A stretch of 21,192 nucleotides of DNA, from positions 1-21,192 of IMG/VR virus record IMGVR_UViG_3300030382_003778. One strand, 5' to 3'. A program made the position numbers and the translations under genes. The notes beneath the pieces were generated by a model, which saw nothing but the letters and a program-made list of their open reading frames with translations, did not search any database and had not been told where the DNA came from. This document shows positions 9,001 to 15,689 of the stretch, piece by piece. The first letter of the stretch is position 1; each line of letters begins with the position of its first letter. Source of the stretch: a virus.

Positions 9001-11919
9001 AATAGCACTATCCCTAGGAACAACTATCCTATTAGACCCACCTTCATGTTTTGTATATACTAAGTTTTCTTCTTGAGCTTTCTGAAGTGTTCTGAAAGTT
9101 AATTTATTTCCTCCACTAAAAAGCCTTGCTGAGAATACATCAAAAGCATTTTCGTATAAATTAGACTTCCATTCATACGGTAAGCTAGCCCCCATCTCTT
9201 CTATCTTGTCTGCTAACTCTGTTAATTTTGAATTCTTTATTCCTCTTTTACTCGCTTCAGTAGTTCCAATACCAGTTAGATCTCTCATAAGATCATACAC
9301 AGGTTTTATTATATTTAAGTTTTCAAAAACAGCAGAGTCTTGATCCTGTACTAGTTCATCTCCCCTTTTCCCCTCTATCTCATTTTCAAAGATGGACTTA
9401 TTAAATTTCCCGTTGACACCAAATATTTCTCTCATACCTTCCCTTAGAGCGACAACATTCTGCTTATCAGATTTAATATTAGTAACAACTTTATAAATAT
9501 CATCTTTAGCCAAGTTCCCTCTGATAACATTTATTCCTTTAAGAAATATATTGCTTTCAAATGGAAGATATAGATTATGATGCTGGTATCTTTCTCCAAA
9601 GGCAGTCATAAAATTATTCATTGATTCACCTAAAGCTGCATCATATTGCTCTATAGTCATACCTTTTTTAGCAGCTAAGTCTACAAGAGATTCTCTACTG
9701 TCAATACCACTTAGTACTTCTATCTTAAGAGCACCTCCAAATTGATCCAAAAGATCATTATATCTATTTACATTAGGTATCTCTACCCCTTCAGGAGCTG
9801 TTATCTTTTTAGCAGTAGCTCCAGTACCATCATCGCTAGCTTGAAAAGGAATTTCAAGCTGATCACTTAACTGATTTCCAAAACGCCAATATTCTCCCCT
9901 TACTTCCTGTATAGTTTCATTACCTAAAGAAAACTTTAACTCATTTAGAGTAATTCTATTAATAGGCTTACCACCTATTTCAATGATATCTAAATCTTTT
10001 TTAAGCGTTTCTAAGGTTCTATTGCTAACATTTTCTATATCTATAGGATCATATCTAGCATCAATTTGTTTCTTTAGTCCATTATATACTGTTATTAATT
10101 CTCTAACTTTTGGATATCTTTCAAGGTCTACTTTTTCTCCTGTATCTCTAGACCATCCTTCTCCTTTCTCAAATACAGCATCCAATGTATTAACTATCTT
10201 TTCTGTAGCTTCATTATGTCCATAAAGAACATTTCTACTATTCTGTATATCACTTTCTGATAGTATAGCTAACTGCCTATCTATATTTTTATAGTCTACC
10301 TTAAGAAAGTCAAGAGCTTTACGCATATCTCCATACTCTCTTGATATATAACCCATAGCTTCGGAATGCCCCCATGCACCTCTACCCTTTGTCATCAGTG
10401 CTGCCATAAATAAATGAGAAGATAGTTCCTGTGGACTCATATCATCAAAGGCCCCTGATTGGAAAGCACCGTAATTCATAAACAATATACCAGTACCTAT
10501 TCTTGCTTTAGATTCCCATAAATCTCCAAAATAATTAGTCCTAAATCTTTTTGTTAATTCTTTTGATGTTCCTACTCTCATCTTATTAAGCAATTCTACC
10601 ACATGCTTTAATGGTAATGTGCTTTCTATTTCACCAGTACTTTTATTTAAAGTGTATTTTGCACCTCTCTCTAATTCAGCTTTACCACTATATACAGTAC
10701 CATCTCTCATTTTATAAGACTTATCAGCATGTTTAGATTTATTTATAAGATTTAGATTAGCTCCTCTTACATTAGTTCCATATAACTCTCTAGCAACTAT
10801 CTCTCCTTTTAAACCCTGCTTACTAATCTTATTATAATTTATCTTTCTATATCTTGTAAAGTAATCCTGAATTCCTCTCTTTAATGTTTCCTGACCACCA
10901 CCTCTTATACCTCTTATCAATGGAAATCCTAATGCCATTATCCCTACTGACAGAGGTATTTCGCTATAATTAGCATTAGTATCAACAAGAGGATTATACT
11001 CATCCCTATGTACCATAGACTCTATCTTGGCAGAACCTACAGCATGTAATCCCATATACACTGCATCTTGAGCAAACATACCCAAGTATTTTCGTATATT
11101 ACCAGGATTCTGACCATTTAATCCTATCCTTGTAACCCACTCTCCTATATCATTAACATATCTACCATCTTTTAATCCATCTACATATAACCTTCCTATC
11201 CTCTTGGCAGCACCAGCACCAAAATCTAATCCTGTATCATCAAGTATCTTCTTGGCAACTCCTGCTCCTTGCTGTTCTAGATATCTTATAGCTCCAGCAG
11301 CAGTCTTTGTATCAGCATTTAATGACCTAAGAGAACTCACAGCCTGTCTACCTCTCATTGCTTTAGGCAAATTCTTCTGTAACTGTTTGTTTAAAGCATT
11401 TCTGGTAACCTCATCTATAGCCCCTCTTCTAGCAGCATCTTCTATAACACCTCTTGCCATTAAGGTATCAGTTTTTACTAGATCTTTAGCAGCATTTGTT
11501 ACATATCTATTAGCTCTGAATAATTTAGTTGCACCTCTTCCACCTTTACCTAGGATAGCAAAGGGTCCAACAAAAGGTGCAAATAGTGATAGACCTTCAC
11601 CAGTAACCCATCCAGCCTTCTCCCACTCGGTCATATCATCCCATTTCTTTTCTTCTTTTACAAAGCCAGATGCCCCCCATGTTAACCCACTTACACCTCC
11701 CCATAAGGCATTCCCCATAAACTCAGCTAAAGCATTCTCACTTACAACTTCCTGCTTTACATCATCACCTGCTCTTCTTGCAGCAATATCTCTAAAACTT
11801 AAACGTCCTGGATCAGGTATATCCTGCTGTAATGCAGGAGGGTCAACACCAGTTATGGTGGGATTTATTTCTTTTTGTTTATCTAAATATTCTAGATAAT
11901 CTTCTATAGTGATTGGCAT
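2995..11919 (-). CDS. giant 2974-aa probable virion-packaged single-chain RNA polymerase (DPBB type)
   Basis: Seen: one uninterrupted 2974-codon frame whose ATG lies 13 nt after the previous stop, without a clear Shine-Dalgarno. Residues about 60-130 are hydrophobic and Gly/Ala-rich (GNALWGGVSGLTWGASGFV; LSLFAPFVGPFAILGKGG), as in phage internal proteins that cross the envelope. Residues 2157-2161 read DYDGD followed by HIYKYL, preceded by a PLLRIEKI segment at 2127-2134. Residues 1693-1760 hold a DGG and lysines K1721, K1756 and K1760. Known: DxDGD binds catalytic Mg2+ in two-barrel RNA polymerases (beta', QDE-1, YonO), and crAss-like phages carry such an enzyme in the virion. Inferred: a packaged DNA-dependent RNA polymerase ejected into the host to transcribe early genes. 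No T7/N4-type polymerase motif was noticed. The long flanks may serve packaging and membrane passage. A purely structural protein remains possible if the motif is chance. Confidence 0.8.
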   Translation of the reverse strand: MPITIEDYLEYLDKQKEINPTITGVDPPALQQDIPDPGRLSFRDIAARRAGDDVKQEVVSENALAEFMGNALWGGVSGLTWGASGFVKEEKKWDDMTEWEKAGWVTGEGLSLFAPFVGPFAILGKGGRGATKLFRANRYVTNAAKDLVKTDTLMARGVIEDAARRGAIDEVTRNALNKQLQKNLPKAMRGRQAVSSLRSLNADTKTAAGAIRYLEQQGAGVAKKILDDTGLDFGAGAAKRIGRLYVDGLKDGRYVNDIGEWVTRIGLNGQNPGNIRKYLGMFAQDAVYMGLHAVGSAKIESMVHRDEYNPLVDTNANYSEIPLSVGIMALGFPLIRGIRGGGQETLKRGIQDYFTRYRKINYNKISKQGLKGEIVARELYGTNVRGANLNLINKSKHADKSYKMRDGTVYSGKAELERGAKYTLNKSTGEIESTLPLKHVVELLNKMRVGTSKELTKRFRTNYFGDLWESKARIGTGILFMNYGAFQSGAFDDMSPQELSSHLFMAALMTKGRGAWGHSEAMGYISREYGDMRKALDFLKVDYKNIDRQLAILSESDIQNSRNVLYGHNEATEKIVNTLDAVFEKGEGWSRDTGEKVDLERYPKVRELITVYNGLKKQIDARYDPIDIENVSNRTLETLKKDLDIIEIGGKPINRITLNELKFSLGNETIQEVRGEYWRFGNQLSDQLEIPFQASDDGTGATAKKITAPEGVEIPNVNRYNDLLDQFGGALKIEVLSGIDSRESLVDLAAKKGMTIEQYDAALGESMNNFMTAFGERYQHHNLYLPFESNIFLKGINVIRGNLAKDDIYKVVTNIKSDKQNVVALREGMREIFGVNGKFNKSIFENEIEGKRGDELVQDQDSAVFENLNIIKPVYDLMRDLTGIGTTEASKRGIKNSKLTELADKIEEMGASLPYEWKSNLYENAFDVFSARLFSGGNKLTFRTLQKAQEENLVYTKHEGGSNRIVVPRDSAIDNYIVATGMEASVGKSIKESIGRFESMFKPGMVIRGKLVGIDTPLERWVEFVDHHSNSRIEEFLTDLPNILDNLQKPSFVENSLTSIKDKISKIGDIIKDPDRAKDLDPDTLKDLLIETKILHKDLKDKNMLSDSSDVELERLIDTMEGGIGDYTLQKATYSEEAYGEVITGFDAIIQKEVDKVSFFKNTLQEQNIKIHNHLTGRNPDLSFSQAKEIYEQLVTGLKELAGDKLTEKEVPLSKLVEEFNNEGNWRDIETLLKTVSRTAGMFNQHQVTFNETASEILNNMQRDKLPNEKPLNFQELMMEYPSLQSSKDVNKPSDRFIVDMNNAVASADPAKALESVFKEYIGADIETKYSDDPTKAAAEYLKFQKTQAEPIIQKIFSSTEQKKKVIILDHEKLRISEKPISKSLSIMTLDREYTSDPDKKYTYFLLTGTAKIGGRIVNLDETADVGGEWLKMQSYFDRAIPIDMDKLENLYERARETNNIVSAEELKEIAYYDPDSPIQTDKVYMRLSPYLRFLFPKTKENIELLNDDFTQVYQQKLADYNNLPRSLRTLKKIFGDLSQSTSISNDKLRLKMLFVHYNRTMSPEFNKMIQEMSFGGGKEEYNSFKRGYLADGGTSSMLSREALTWSSVYNQDPIVKAYDTDLLNRGSLRIAVAEDEVDVDKENHFFHNAKMLIKKYTNRVSPAGTLQDRLTSNFINEITDGKYKSLDSFFMDGGKIASTGLHASLKSKKGGADQTWNGLKTTIMHNDMLGKGYTVSDPKITPILDQLGVDLLVGKTVAKTLNLDKVIPYRIDPARDLATGWEQDLLNIDMNRNIIEIPFENLGISFTSHEGVGVNYSSSMFDFQNIQHTKKAVKLYQIDKIIEDMANINKHRNLGNGELLRALYKIRQEEMGQQLSTDNYTLTEDLLKYGGRESNILLQKTVLRLLQSEFYKIVTKRPTRFGEEGFSAVDVDNTLRDPVYATFKGTGLAPFTPHPNYDVVYQHGGGSITHALSKKVLGNDVLNDIPIIARDKDTGLDIVYWVDKKGNVSHYSSLLNFQKKAPGSDIKGLNAGEKVDVKDSNIEDVKGTIKHLHETLKGKVRNANVGDAINLLKSSDPAFKLPGSKRWFQKAGKIGLEQKYADIAKEYDIQLGMSINAIPKVLKDQPLLRIEKILDESQNGLATLNTFDIRVTLQRDYDGDHIYKYLKMPKSMQIDYINDMGDITDYKPLENIVMNDKVNMFGIGADGKAGSDIKSIGFDRIANEVVTKKRIVSSLISRKGTLSYILNSGLQLDKKSFVNNDFLKKNADIALTEALEVFQRTGELNQGAVDLWKGSPSLAEKLSAIENYYLYGQTGSYGKASEHHTSRSFFSDQKFGGTEFERGLFSIMHRTLSKARLMDNDVYDEGGKRQPTTSEVSRARRDIIDFYNDPNLFLIRRLLSQARRHRKKGENDEYNKIISNIGDYFFPEVLKSRNLDSVIELLGNGEIPVHHMKKRFTFKDGTTEGIKSSVSGHILDEISKNPIFYDRVNKGDSNSERNIITESFNGMYNKIHTLLSFKDWTPDQIEEMMWNESIVDIPRGVSVNMYKANMRGILKFVADSQYTSELRNLRLLSKESFPDQNKIERAQDRIGVLKVVTDVLNRQMVNDFVLDKEKHLNRFFQSKPKEDINWSYKEFPVSGNLYRIAGKITEKNLRKRKTSAGIEYIGYVIERQRKRIRNGYTYVIDTKPVQYKSVDDAEARWNKSFEKATIMGDLKADFFINPQENPFLFNKFIIDVSDLKNNIRESYSKALDGSKDSPAYRKDFYYHSSVETDAMIDKFFKDHNKLYNKEFFDSIEMHGIDGIVKYLIQPTIQQNVYWKDGSMEAPYFKANVHLVESIFKWLSKKRVDSQDTNAEYYSDGKRTSEDIIRSIVEDMNTFHDYTNDNISFKVKGYNSMKLSGSEEWDKFTRTTKQSLMDDWYHNPVLSHWAKQFYTGRGDFVEMRDSNGKMQRYYNFGGDIDPKMKKIWSNDKCH
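3014..3017 (-). promoter_or_regulatory. Shine-Dalgarno GGAG for the 897-aa gene
   Basis: GGAG, read on the minus strand, lies nine bases before the ATG at 3004 and inside the last codons of the giant gene. It supports independent initiation of the 897-aa protein and argues that the boundary with the giant gene is a true gene junction and not a frameshift in a single ORF. Confidence 0.7.
5416..5667 (-). other. candidate catalytic barrel (DPBB2) with DYDGD metal-binding motif
   Basis: This encodes residues about 2085-2168 of the giant protein. The triad D2157, D2159 and D2161 lies at 5437-5451 in the context LQRDYDGDHIYKYL. In the superfamily the aspartates sit in a loop of the second barrel, with a hydrophobic stretch after the last Asp. 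Upstream, P2127 and R2130 in QPLLRIEKI are placed like the R-x-P segment that precedes the motif in beta'-like barrels. The motif is seen directly; the fold is inferred. Confidence 0.7.
6625..6867 (-). other. candidate first barrel (DPBB1) with DG and conserved-type lysines
   Basis: This encodes residues about 1685-1765 of the giant protein. It contains FMDGGKIAST (D1693), LKTTIMHNDMLGKGY (K1721) and LDQLGVDLLVGKTVAKTL (K1756, K1760). In single-chain two-barrel polymerases the first barrel precedes the catalytic one by a few hundred residues and supplies lysines that contact the nucleic acid. A DG strand, a K-hydrophobic strand and a 'GxD...K..AK' strand in this order fit my memory of crAss-like and QDE-1-type enzymes. 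This is a pattern-level assignment without an alignment. Confidence 0.45.
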
Positions 11920-11932
11920 TTATTACTATCAA

Positions 11933-13039
11933 CTAATAAAATTCTTGTCTTGGACTAGGTGTACCAACTCCACCACCAAATATAGATTCTTCTTCAGTCA
12001 TCTCATCTATAATTTGACTCTCTATATCAGGTTTCTCCTCAGCACCCTCTTCAGGTGTTTCAAATATTAAAGCATGTAACTCAGGCCATTGTTGTGATAG
12101 TTCAAAGAGATCCCAAGCAGTCAATCCTATACCCAATGCTCCTATTGCAGTAGACACACCCTCAGGTACTATAAAAGCAGTAGCACTTGCAGCTAACTTA
12201 AGTGCCTTTTTATGCAAACCAGCTTTTTTCAATAATGATCCTACTCTCATAGCAATATTAGGTTTCATTAATCGCATAGCCGCATCATCCCATCTCTTAG
12301 ATGCTTGATCACCTAATCTTTCCTTCATTACTTTGACCACTTTTTCACTTGCTACTTTCTTTGCATTATCTGTTCCTTTTTTTAATGCACTATGTGTTAG
12401 TTTACCAGCTGCATGCTTTTCTGTCAAGGCTTTCACAGTAGACTTAGCACCTTCTTCTATTGCTTCTTCTATTACTTCTCCTGCCATACCAACCTTTATA
12501 TTACCTAAGGCATTTGTAACAATACTTTGGGCACCTTTATATGTACCATATGCTGCTAAACCTCCTGCAGTTGATGATGCACCACCTGTCATACCAAGCT
12601 CTTCTTTAGTAAAATCTCTTACCAATTTATTTGCACGCACAGCTAGTATATAGGCTACTCCTTTAGTACCTAACTTTCTTGTCTTAGCACCCCAACCTTC
12701 AGGCCATTTAAAGTTTCTACCTTCAAGCACATTCCCAATACCAATAGCTACAGCAGGTGCTAATTTATCTACAATACCTGAACTGGCTGCATACTCTTTG
12801 GCATCTTCCAGAGAGAATCCTCCACTACCTTCATCTTCACCTTTACCTAAATTTGGAACAGGTAACCCTATTGATGTTCCTGCCCCTTCTAGAGTTAACT
12901 TAAATGCATTCTTAAGTGCTGAGGGAATATTCTCCCATTCTTCTTCCTCTTTAGCTATCTTTTGGACTGCTTTCAGAGAGTCTTCTATCTCACCTTCTCT
13001 CCATAAAGAGTCTACTTTACTAACATTAAAATTTCCCAT
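11933..13039 (-). CDS. 368-aa Ala/Gly-rich probable ejection (internal virion) protein
   Basis: The ATG at 13039 follows a strong AGGAG (13046-13050) that overlaps the TAG of the 416-aa gene. The protein has an acidic, charged N-terminus (residues 15-40), Gly/Ala-rich amphipathic segments at about 90-105 and 150-190, a basic helical middle (200-275), and a hydrophobic stretch at about 280-312 (ALKLAASATAFIVPEG, then GALGIGLTAWDLFEL). It ends in an acidic tail. The composition resembles small phage internal proteins that insert in the host envelope when DNA is ejected. It lies directly upstream of the giant polymerase candidate, as expected for a partner in the same ejected complex. No named family is recognised and no catalytic motif is seen. 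Confidence 0.7.
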   Translation of the reverse strand: MGNFNVSKVDSLWREGEIEDSLKAVQKIAKEEEEWENIPSALKNAFKLTLEGAGTSIGLPVPNLGKGEDEGSGGFSLEDAKEYAASSGIVDKLAPAVAIGIGNVLEGRNFKWPEGWGAKTRKLGTKGVAYILAVRANKLVRDFTKEELGMTGGASSTAGGLAAYGTYKGAQSIVTNALGNIKVGMAGEVIEEAIEEGAKSTVKALTEKHAAGKLTHSALKKGTDNAKKVASEKVVKVMKERLGDQASKRWDDAAMRLMKPNIAMRVGSLLKKAGLHKKALKLAASATAFIVPEGVSTAIGALGIGLTAWDLFELSQQWPELHALIFETPEEGAEEKPDIESQIIDEMTEEESIFGGGVGTPSPRQEFY

Positions 13040-13045
13040 TATAAT

Positions 13046-13050
13046 CTCCT
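13046..13050 (-). promoter_or_regulatory. Shine-Dalgarno AGGAG for the 368-aa gene
   Basis: AGGAG lies six bases before the ATG at 13039 and is partly formed by the TAG stop of the preceding gene (AAATAGGAGATTATAATG). It is among the strongest ribosome-binding sites in the block, consistent with high expression of the 368-aa protein, and it decides the start. Confidence 0.75.
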
Positions 13051-14299
13051 ATTTATTTGAAACTGCACTAAGTTTTTTCTTAAAATCTTTTAACGTACCC
13101 TGATCTCCAAACATATTTTTATACATTTTCATTATAATTTCCATATTATCATCTATATAACTTTGTAACTCTAAACTCGAATCAACTTTTACAGCTTCCA
13201 TATATGAATTTCTAATAGTACTCTCAAAAGGATCTTCTGTTGCTCCCATTATATATTCTTGATATATAAATTGTTCAGACTGCGAAATGTCTATATTAAA
13301 TAACTCTTTTAAATTAGTTTGCCAAGCAGCTTTAGAAATTGGATCTTGTTCTGATTCCCATTCTTGTTTCCATTTTGTTACATACCTAGTCAATCCTACT
13401 TTATCAGGAGTAGCCGTTGATAAACTTCCAATTGTAGTATGAAGATTTATCACTTCTGCATATTTTTGTTCCAATGTAGCACCTGGGAGTAAGAGATCTC
13501 CAACATGATAAGGTTGATCTTTTTCATTATACATAGTAGTAGCAAACTCTTTAACAGTCTTATCGCTCTCACCAGCTGTTGACTTAATATCAGCCATATC
13601 CATCTGTCTCATAAACCTACTGTTTCCAAGAGTTAAAGCTGATTCAATAGTTTTTAATGTTTCTTGTGTAGTCTTTATATCCTCTTCTTTAGCAAGTGAT
13701 TGCTGCCTTAATAATTCCATACTTCTTAAGAATTGAGGACTGGTAAGTAAAGGATTAGCTGTTAATATCTTTTCCATTAGTTCTTCATCTATTCCAAATT
13801 GAGAACTAAGAACTTCAGGTGTTACATCTCCTGCTTCATATCTAAGTGGATCATCTCCATACTCATAACCAATTGAACCTATATTTTTCTGTACTCTATC
13901 AGCTGCAGCTAATTCCATTACAATATTTTTACCTTGAATATTATAGAAATCAATTTCCTTTTCCTTTGATTCTATAGTATTTTTATAGTCTTGCATTATA
14001 TCGCCAGAAAGATCAACAGCTTCTCTTGTATATTGAGGATTATTTGGATTAGCTCCAAATATACTTTCATGTATAATACTTTTTTCACCATAATCTGCCT
14101 TTAATCCACGCAAATCACTTTTTGCATCTCTTAATTCTCCAGCAAGTAAATTAAGCTGAGCTAACCTATCACTTTCTTTTTTATCTTCTTTTCTTTCCTT
14201 ATTTTTCATAAGATAAGTAATAGCTAATTTAGAAAGATCATTAATAGTATCTCTCCTCCCATAGTTTAATTCAGGGGACAATACTTTAAAAGGAGGCAT
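13049..14299 (-). CDS. 416-aa alpha-helical probable virion protein
   Basis: The start codon shares a base with the stop of the 61-aa gene (TAATG), so translation is probably coupled. The protein begins MPPFKVLSPELNYGRRD. It has strongly charged, coiled-coil-prone helices at about 30-70 (KNKERKEDKKESDRLAQLN), 105-135 and 185-225, with no hydrophobic membrane segment and no cysteines. A helical fold with an acidic C-terminal half is predicted. It sits between the S74/CGGC genes and the ejection genes, so an internal core or scaffold-like role in the virion is plausible. It is not recognisably a tape-measure protein: no long hydrophobic helices, and too short. The family is unknown. Confidence 0.65.
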   Translation of the reverse strand: MPPFKVLSPELNYGRRDTINDLSKLAITYLMKNKERKEDKKESDRLAQLNLLAGELRDAKSDLRGLKADYGEKSIIHESIFGANPNNPQYTREAVDLSGDIMQDYKNTIESKEKEIDFYNIQGKNIVMELAAADRVQKNIGSIGYEYGDDPLRYEAGDVTPEVLSSQFGIDEELMEKILTANPLLTSPQFLRSMELLRQQSLAKEEDIKTTQETLKTIESALTLGNSRFMRQMDMADIKSTAGESDKTVKEFATTMYNEKDQPYHVGDLLLPGATLEQKYAEVINLHTTIGSLSTATPDKVGLTRYVTKWKQEWESEQDPISKAAWQTNLKELFNIDISQSEQFIYQEYIMGATEDPFESTIRNSYMEAVKVDSSLELQSYIDDNMEIIMKMYKNMFGDQGTLKDFKKKLSAVSNK

Positions 14300-14484
14300 T
14301 ATCTTATATTCCCGTTTTGTATTTTATCAATTGCTTCCAAAGCTTTATACCTAAACTTATCATTTAACCAATCACGTCTTTTAGTACATCCACCACACTC
14401 TTTTATTCTGCCACCAGATACCTTCTTGATAACATTTGATACTGTATCTCCTAATCCCTTACTCTTATAATTCTTATAAGTCAT
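14299..14484 (-). CDS. 61-aa basic protein with GLGDT and CGGC motifs
   Basis: This short frame is bounded on both sides by TAATG stop/start overlaps, which is good support for a real gene. The protein reads GLGDTVSNVIKKVSGG near residues 10-25, then ECGGCTKRRDWLNDKFRYKA. The combination of an N-terminal GLGDT, an amphipathic helix and a CGGCxxRRxxLNxxF segment recurs in small proteins of structural modules in many phages, as I recall. The two cysteines alone would not complete a zinc site within one chain, so dimer-shared metal binding or a disulfide is possible. Function unknown; probably a minor virion or assembly protein. Confidence 0.7.
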   Translation of the reverse strand: MTYKNYKSKGLGDTVSNVIKKVSGGRIKECGGCTKRRDWLNDKFRYKALEAIDKIQNGNIR

Positions 14485-15668
14485 TATACTTCTACAAAAT
14501 CTACATCTACTTTAGAATAATCTACTGCAAGATATCCATCAGGCATTACTACTGAAGCATTAGGTACCTCATCTGCCATAACTCCTTGATATCTTTTACC
14601 AGGATAACTTTTATAATTCCATTGATATACATTTATACCACTAGAAGATTTTCCTACAAGTTCTATATTTTCTTTTAACCTTCTATCGGAAGATGTTCCT
14701 AGAATAGAAGTATATCCCCACCCTGGTGACGTGCCTGGTGGTGTTGGTGTAACTCCATAGTCGGGAGAAGTAGGTCCGATAGTGATATTGGGGTATGTAA
14801 GAAGCCCTGTACCTCCACCAACATCATACTCAACTTCTGGATCTAATGGAGGAGTCACAAGACCGTATCCTTCCAATAGTGTATCCCTTATTTCCATAAT
14901 AGCTTGTATCTGAGGATCAATGATATTTGAATCTAGAGGCGTGGGAGGATCTATTGTACTATCACACCGTCCATTTGCACAACTTCCAAAGGCACCACAA
15001 TCAGCATCAGTATCACACTCATGAAATATTCCACTTAAAAGTAAGTCATCTAAAGTTTGACGTTCTCCTTCCTTCCAATCATATCTGAGATCATAAATAC
15101 CAAGTTCTAATTTTTCATAAATATCAGTAACAGCATCTCTATGTTTTCTTGCTTCAGTATCAATAGATTGTTCATACACAGATTTGGATGCCTTTCTTCC
15201 ACTACGATATCCTTCCATGATATTACTTTCAGCAGCTCCAATTCTTTTCTCCAGTCCTCCGTGGTAAAACATACCAGTTTTATCTCTTGCAGTTGTTTTA
15301 TCTGCTCCTAATTTCCCATAAGCTGCTTGAGATTTTAGACCAGTCTCTTCATATTCTAATCCCAAAGTTTCAGATAATTGTTTTTGTAATAATTCCCAAC
15401 CTTCTCCCAGCTGAGATACATCTCCAAGAGCATGCCTTTTAAGTATATCCTCTTTCTGTTTTATATAAGGATCAAAGTGGCGTGCATACTCAAGTTCTGG
15501 AGTAGCAGGATCATCTTCCCACGTAGTCCCCTCAAGAGCTTCAGAAAATCCAAGAGATTCTATAGTACCTGGAAAATCTTCTGAACCAACTTCTGATGGA
15601 GTATATATACAAGCCCCTGTTACAGGGTCTTCAGAATAATTTGGTCCTAATACAGAACAATCAGCCAT
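14484..15668 (-). CDS. 394-aa virion protein with Cys-rich motif and C-terminal S74 chaperone domain
   Basis: The start at 15668 follows GAAGG. Residues 60-215 are helical and charged; four cysteines lie at 218, 224, 230 and 235 (C-x5-C-x5-C-x4-C), then a Pro-rich linker (about 238-320). The C-terminus matches the peptidase S74 / intramolecular chaperone family: SSDRRLKENI at 326-335, then INVYQWNY, GVMADEVP and VDYSKVDVDF. In that family a Ser-Lys pair five residues apart cleaves the chaperone off once the trimeric fibre has folded; S327 and K332 have that spacing. The protein is therefore probably a trimeric tail or appendage component, although its body does not look like a beta-helix. Some short S74 tails are not cleaved, so self-processing is a prediction. 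TAATG couples it to the 61-aa gene. Confidence 0.8.
   Translation of the reverse strand: MADCSVLGPNYSEDPVTGACIYTPSEVGSEDFPGTIESLGFSEALEGTTWEDDPATPELEYARHFDPYIKQKEDILKRHALGDVSQLGEGWELLQKQLSETLGLEYEETGLKSQAAYGKLGADKTTARDKTGMFYHGGLEKRIGAAESNIMEGYRSGRKASKSVYEQSIDTEARKHRDAVTDIYEKLELGIYDLRYDWKEGERQTLDDLLLSGIFHECDTDADCGAFGSCANGRCDSTIDPPTPLDSNIIDPQIQAIMEIRDTLLEGYGLVTPPLDPEVEYDVGGGTGLLTYPNITIGPTSPDYGVTPTPPGTSPGWGYTSILGTSSDRRLKENIELVGKSSSGINVYQWNYKSYPGKRYQGVMADEVPNASVVMPDGYLAVDYSKVDVDFVEV
14487..14690 (-). other. S74-type intramolecular chaperone domain
   Basis: This encodes residues 327-394 of the 394-aa protein. Key residues are S327 and K332 in SDRRLKENI, the aromatic strand INVYQWNYKSY, GVMADEVP and VDYSKVDVDF. 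At about 68 residues it is near the usual core length of the family and it sits at the extreme C-terminus, as is typical. Confidence 0.8.
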
Positions 15669-15689
15669 TATATATTACCTTCTTTAGTA

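Noticed and set aside
11204-11899. 231-codon plus-strand frame antisense to the start of the giant gene
   Set aside because: It lies wholly opposite a strongly coding region, has the Ala/Pro/Ser/Leu composition expected of an antisense shadow of Gly/Ala-rich codons, and shows no ribosome-binding site.
2995-11919. Giant protein as a tape-measure protein
   Set aside because: It lacks the long repetitive coiled-coil/hydrophobic pattern and the usual chaperone neighbours. The central third is globular in composition and carries DYDGD.
2995-11919. Giant protein as an N4-type (T7-like fold) virion polymerase
   Set aside because: I did not find the T7/N4-type polymerase motifs, whereas the two-barrel signature is present. 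A profile comparison would settle it.
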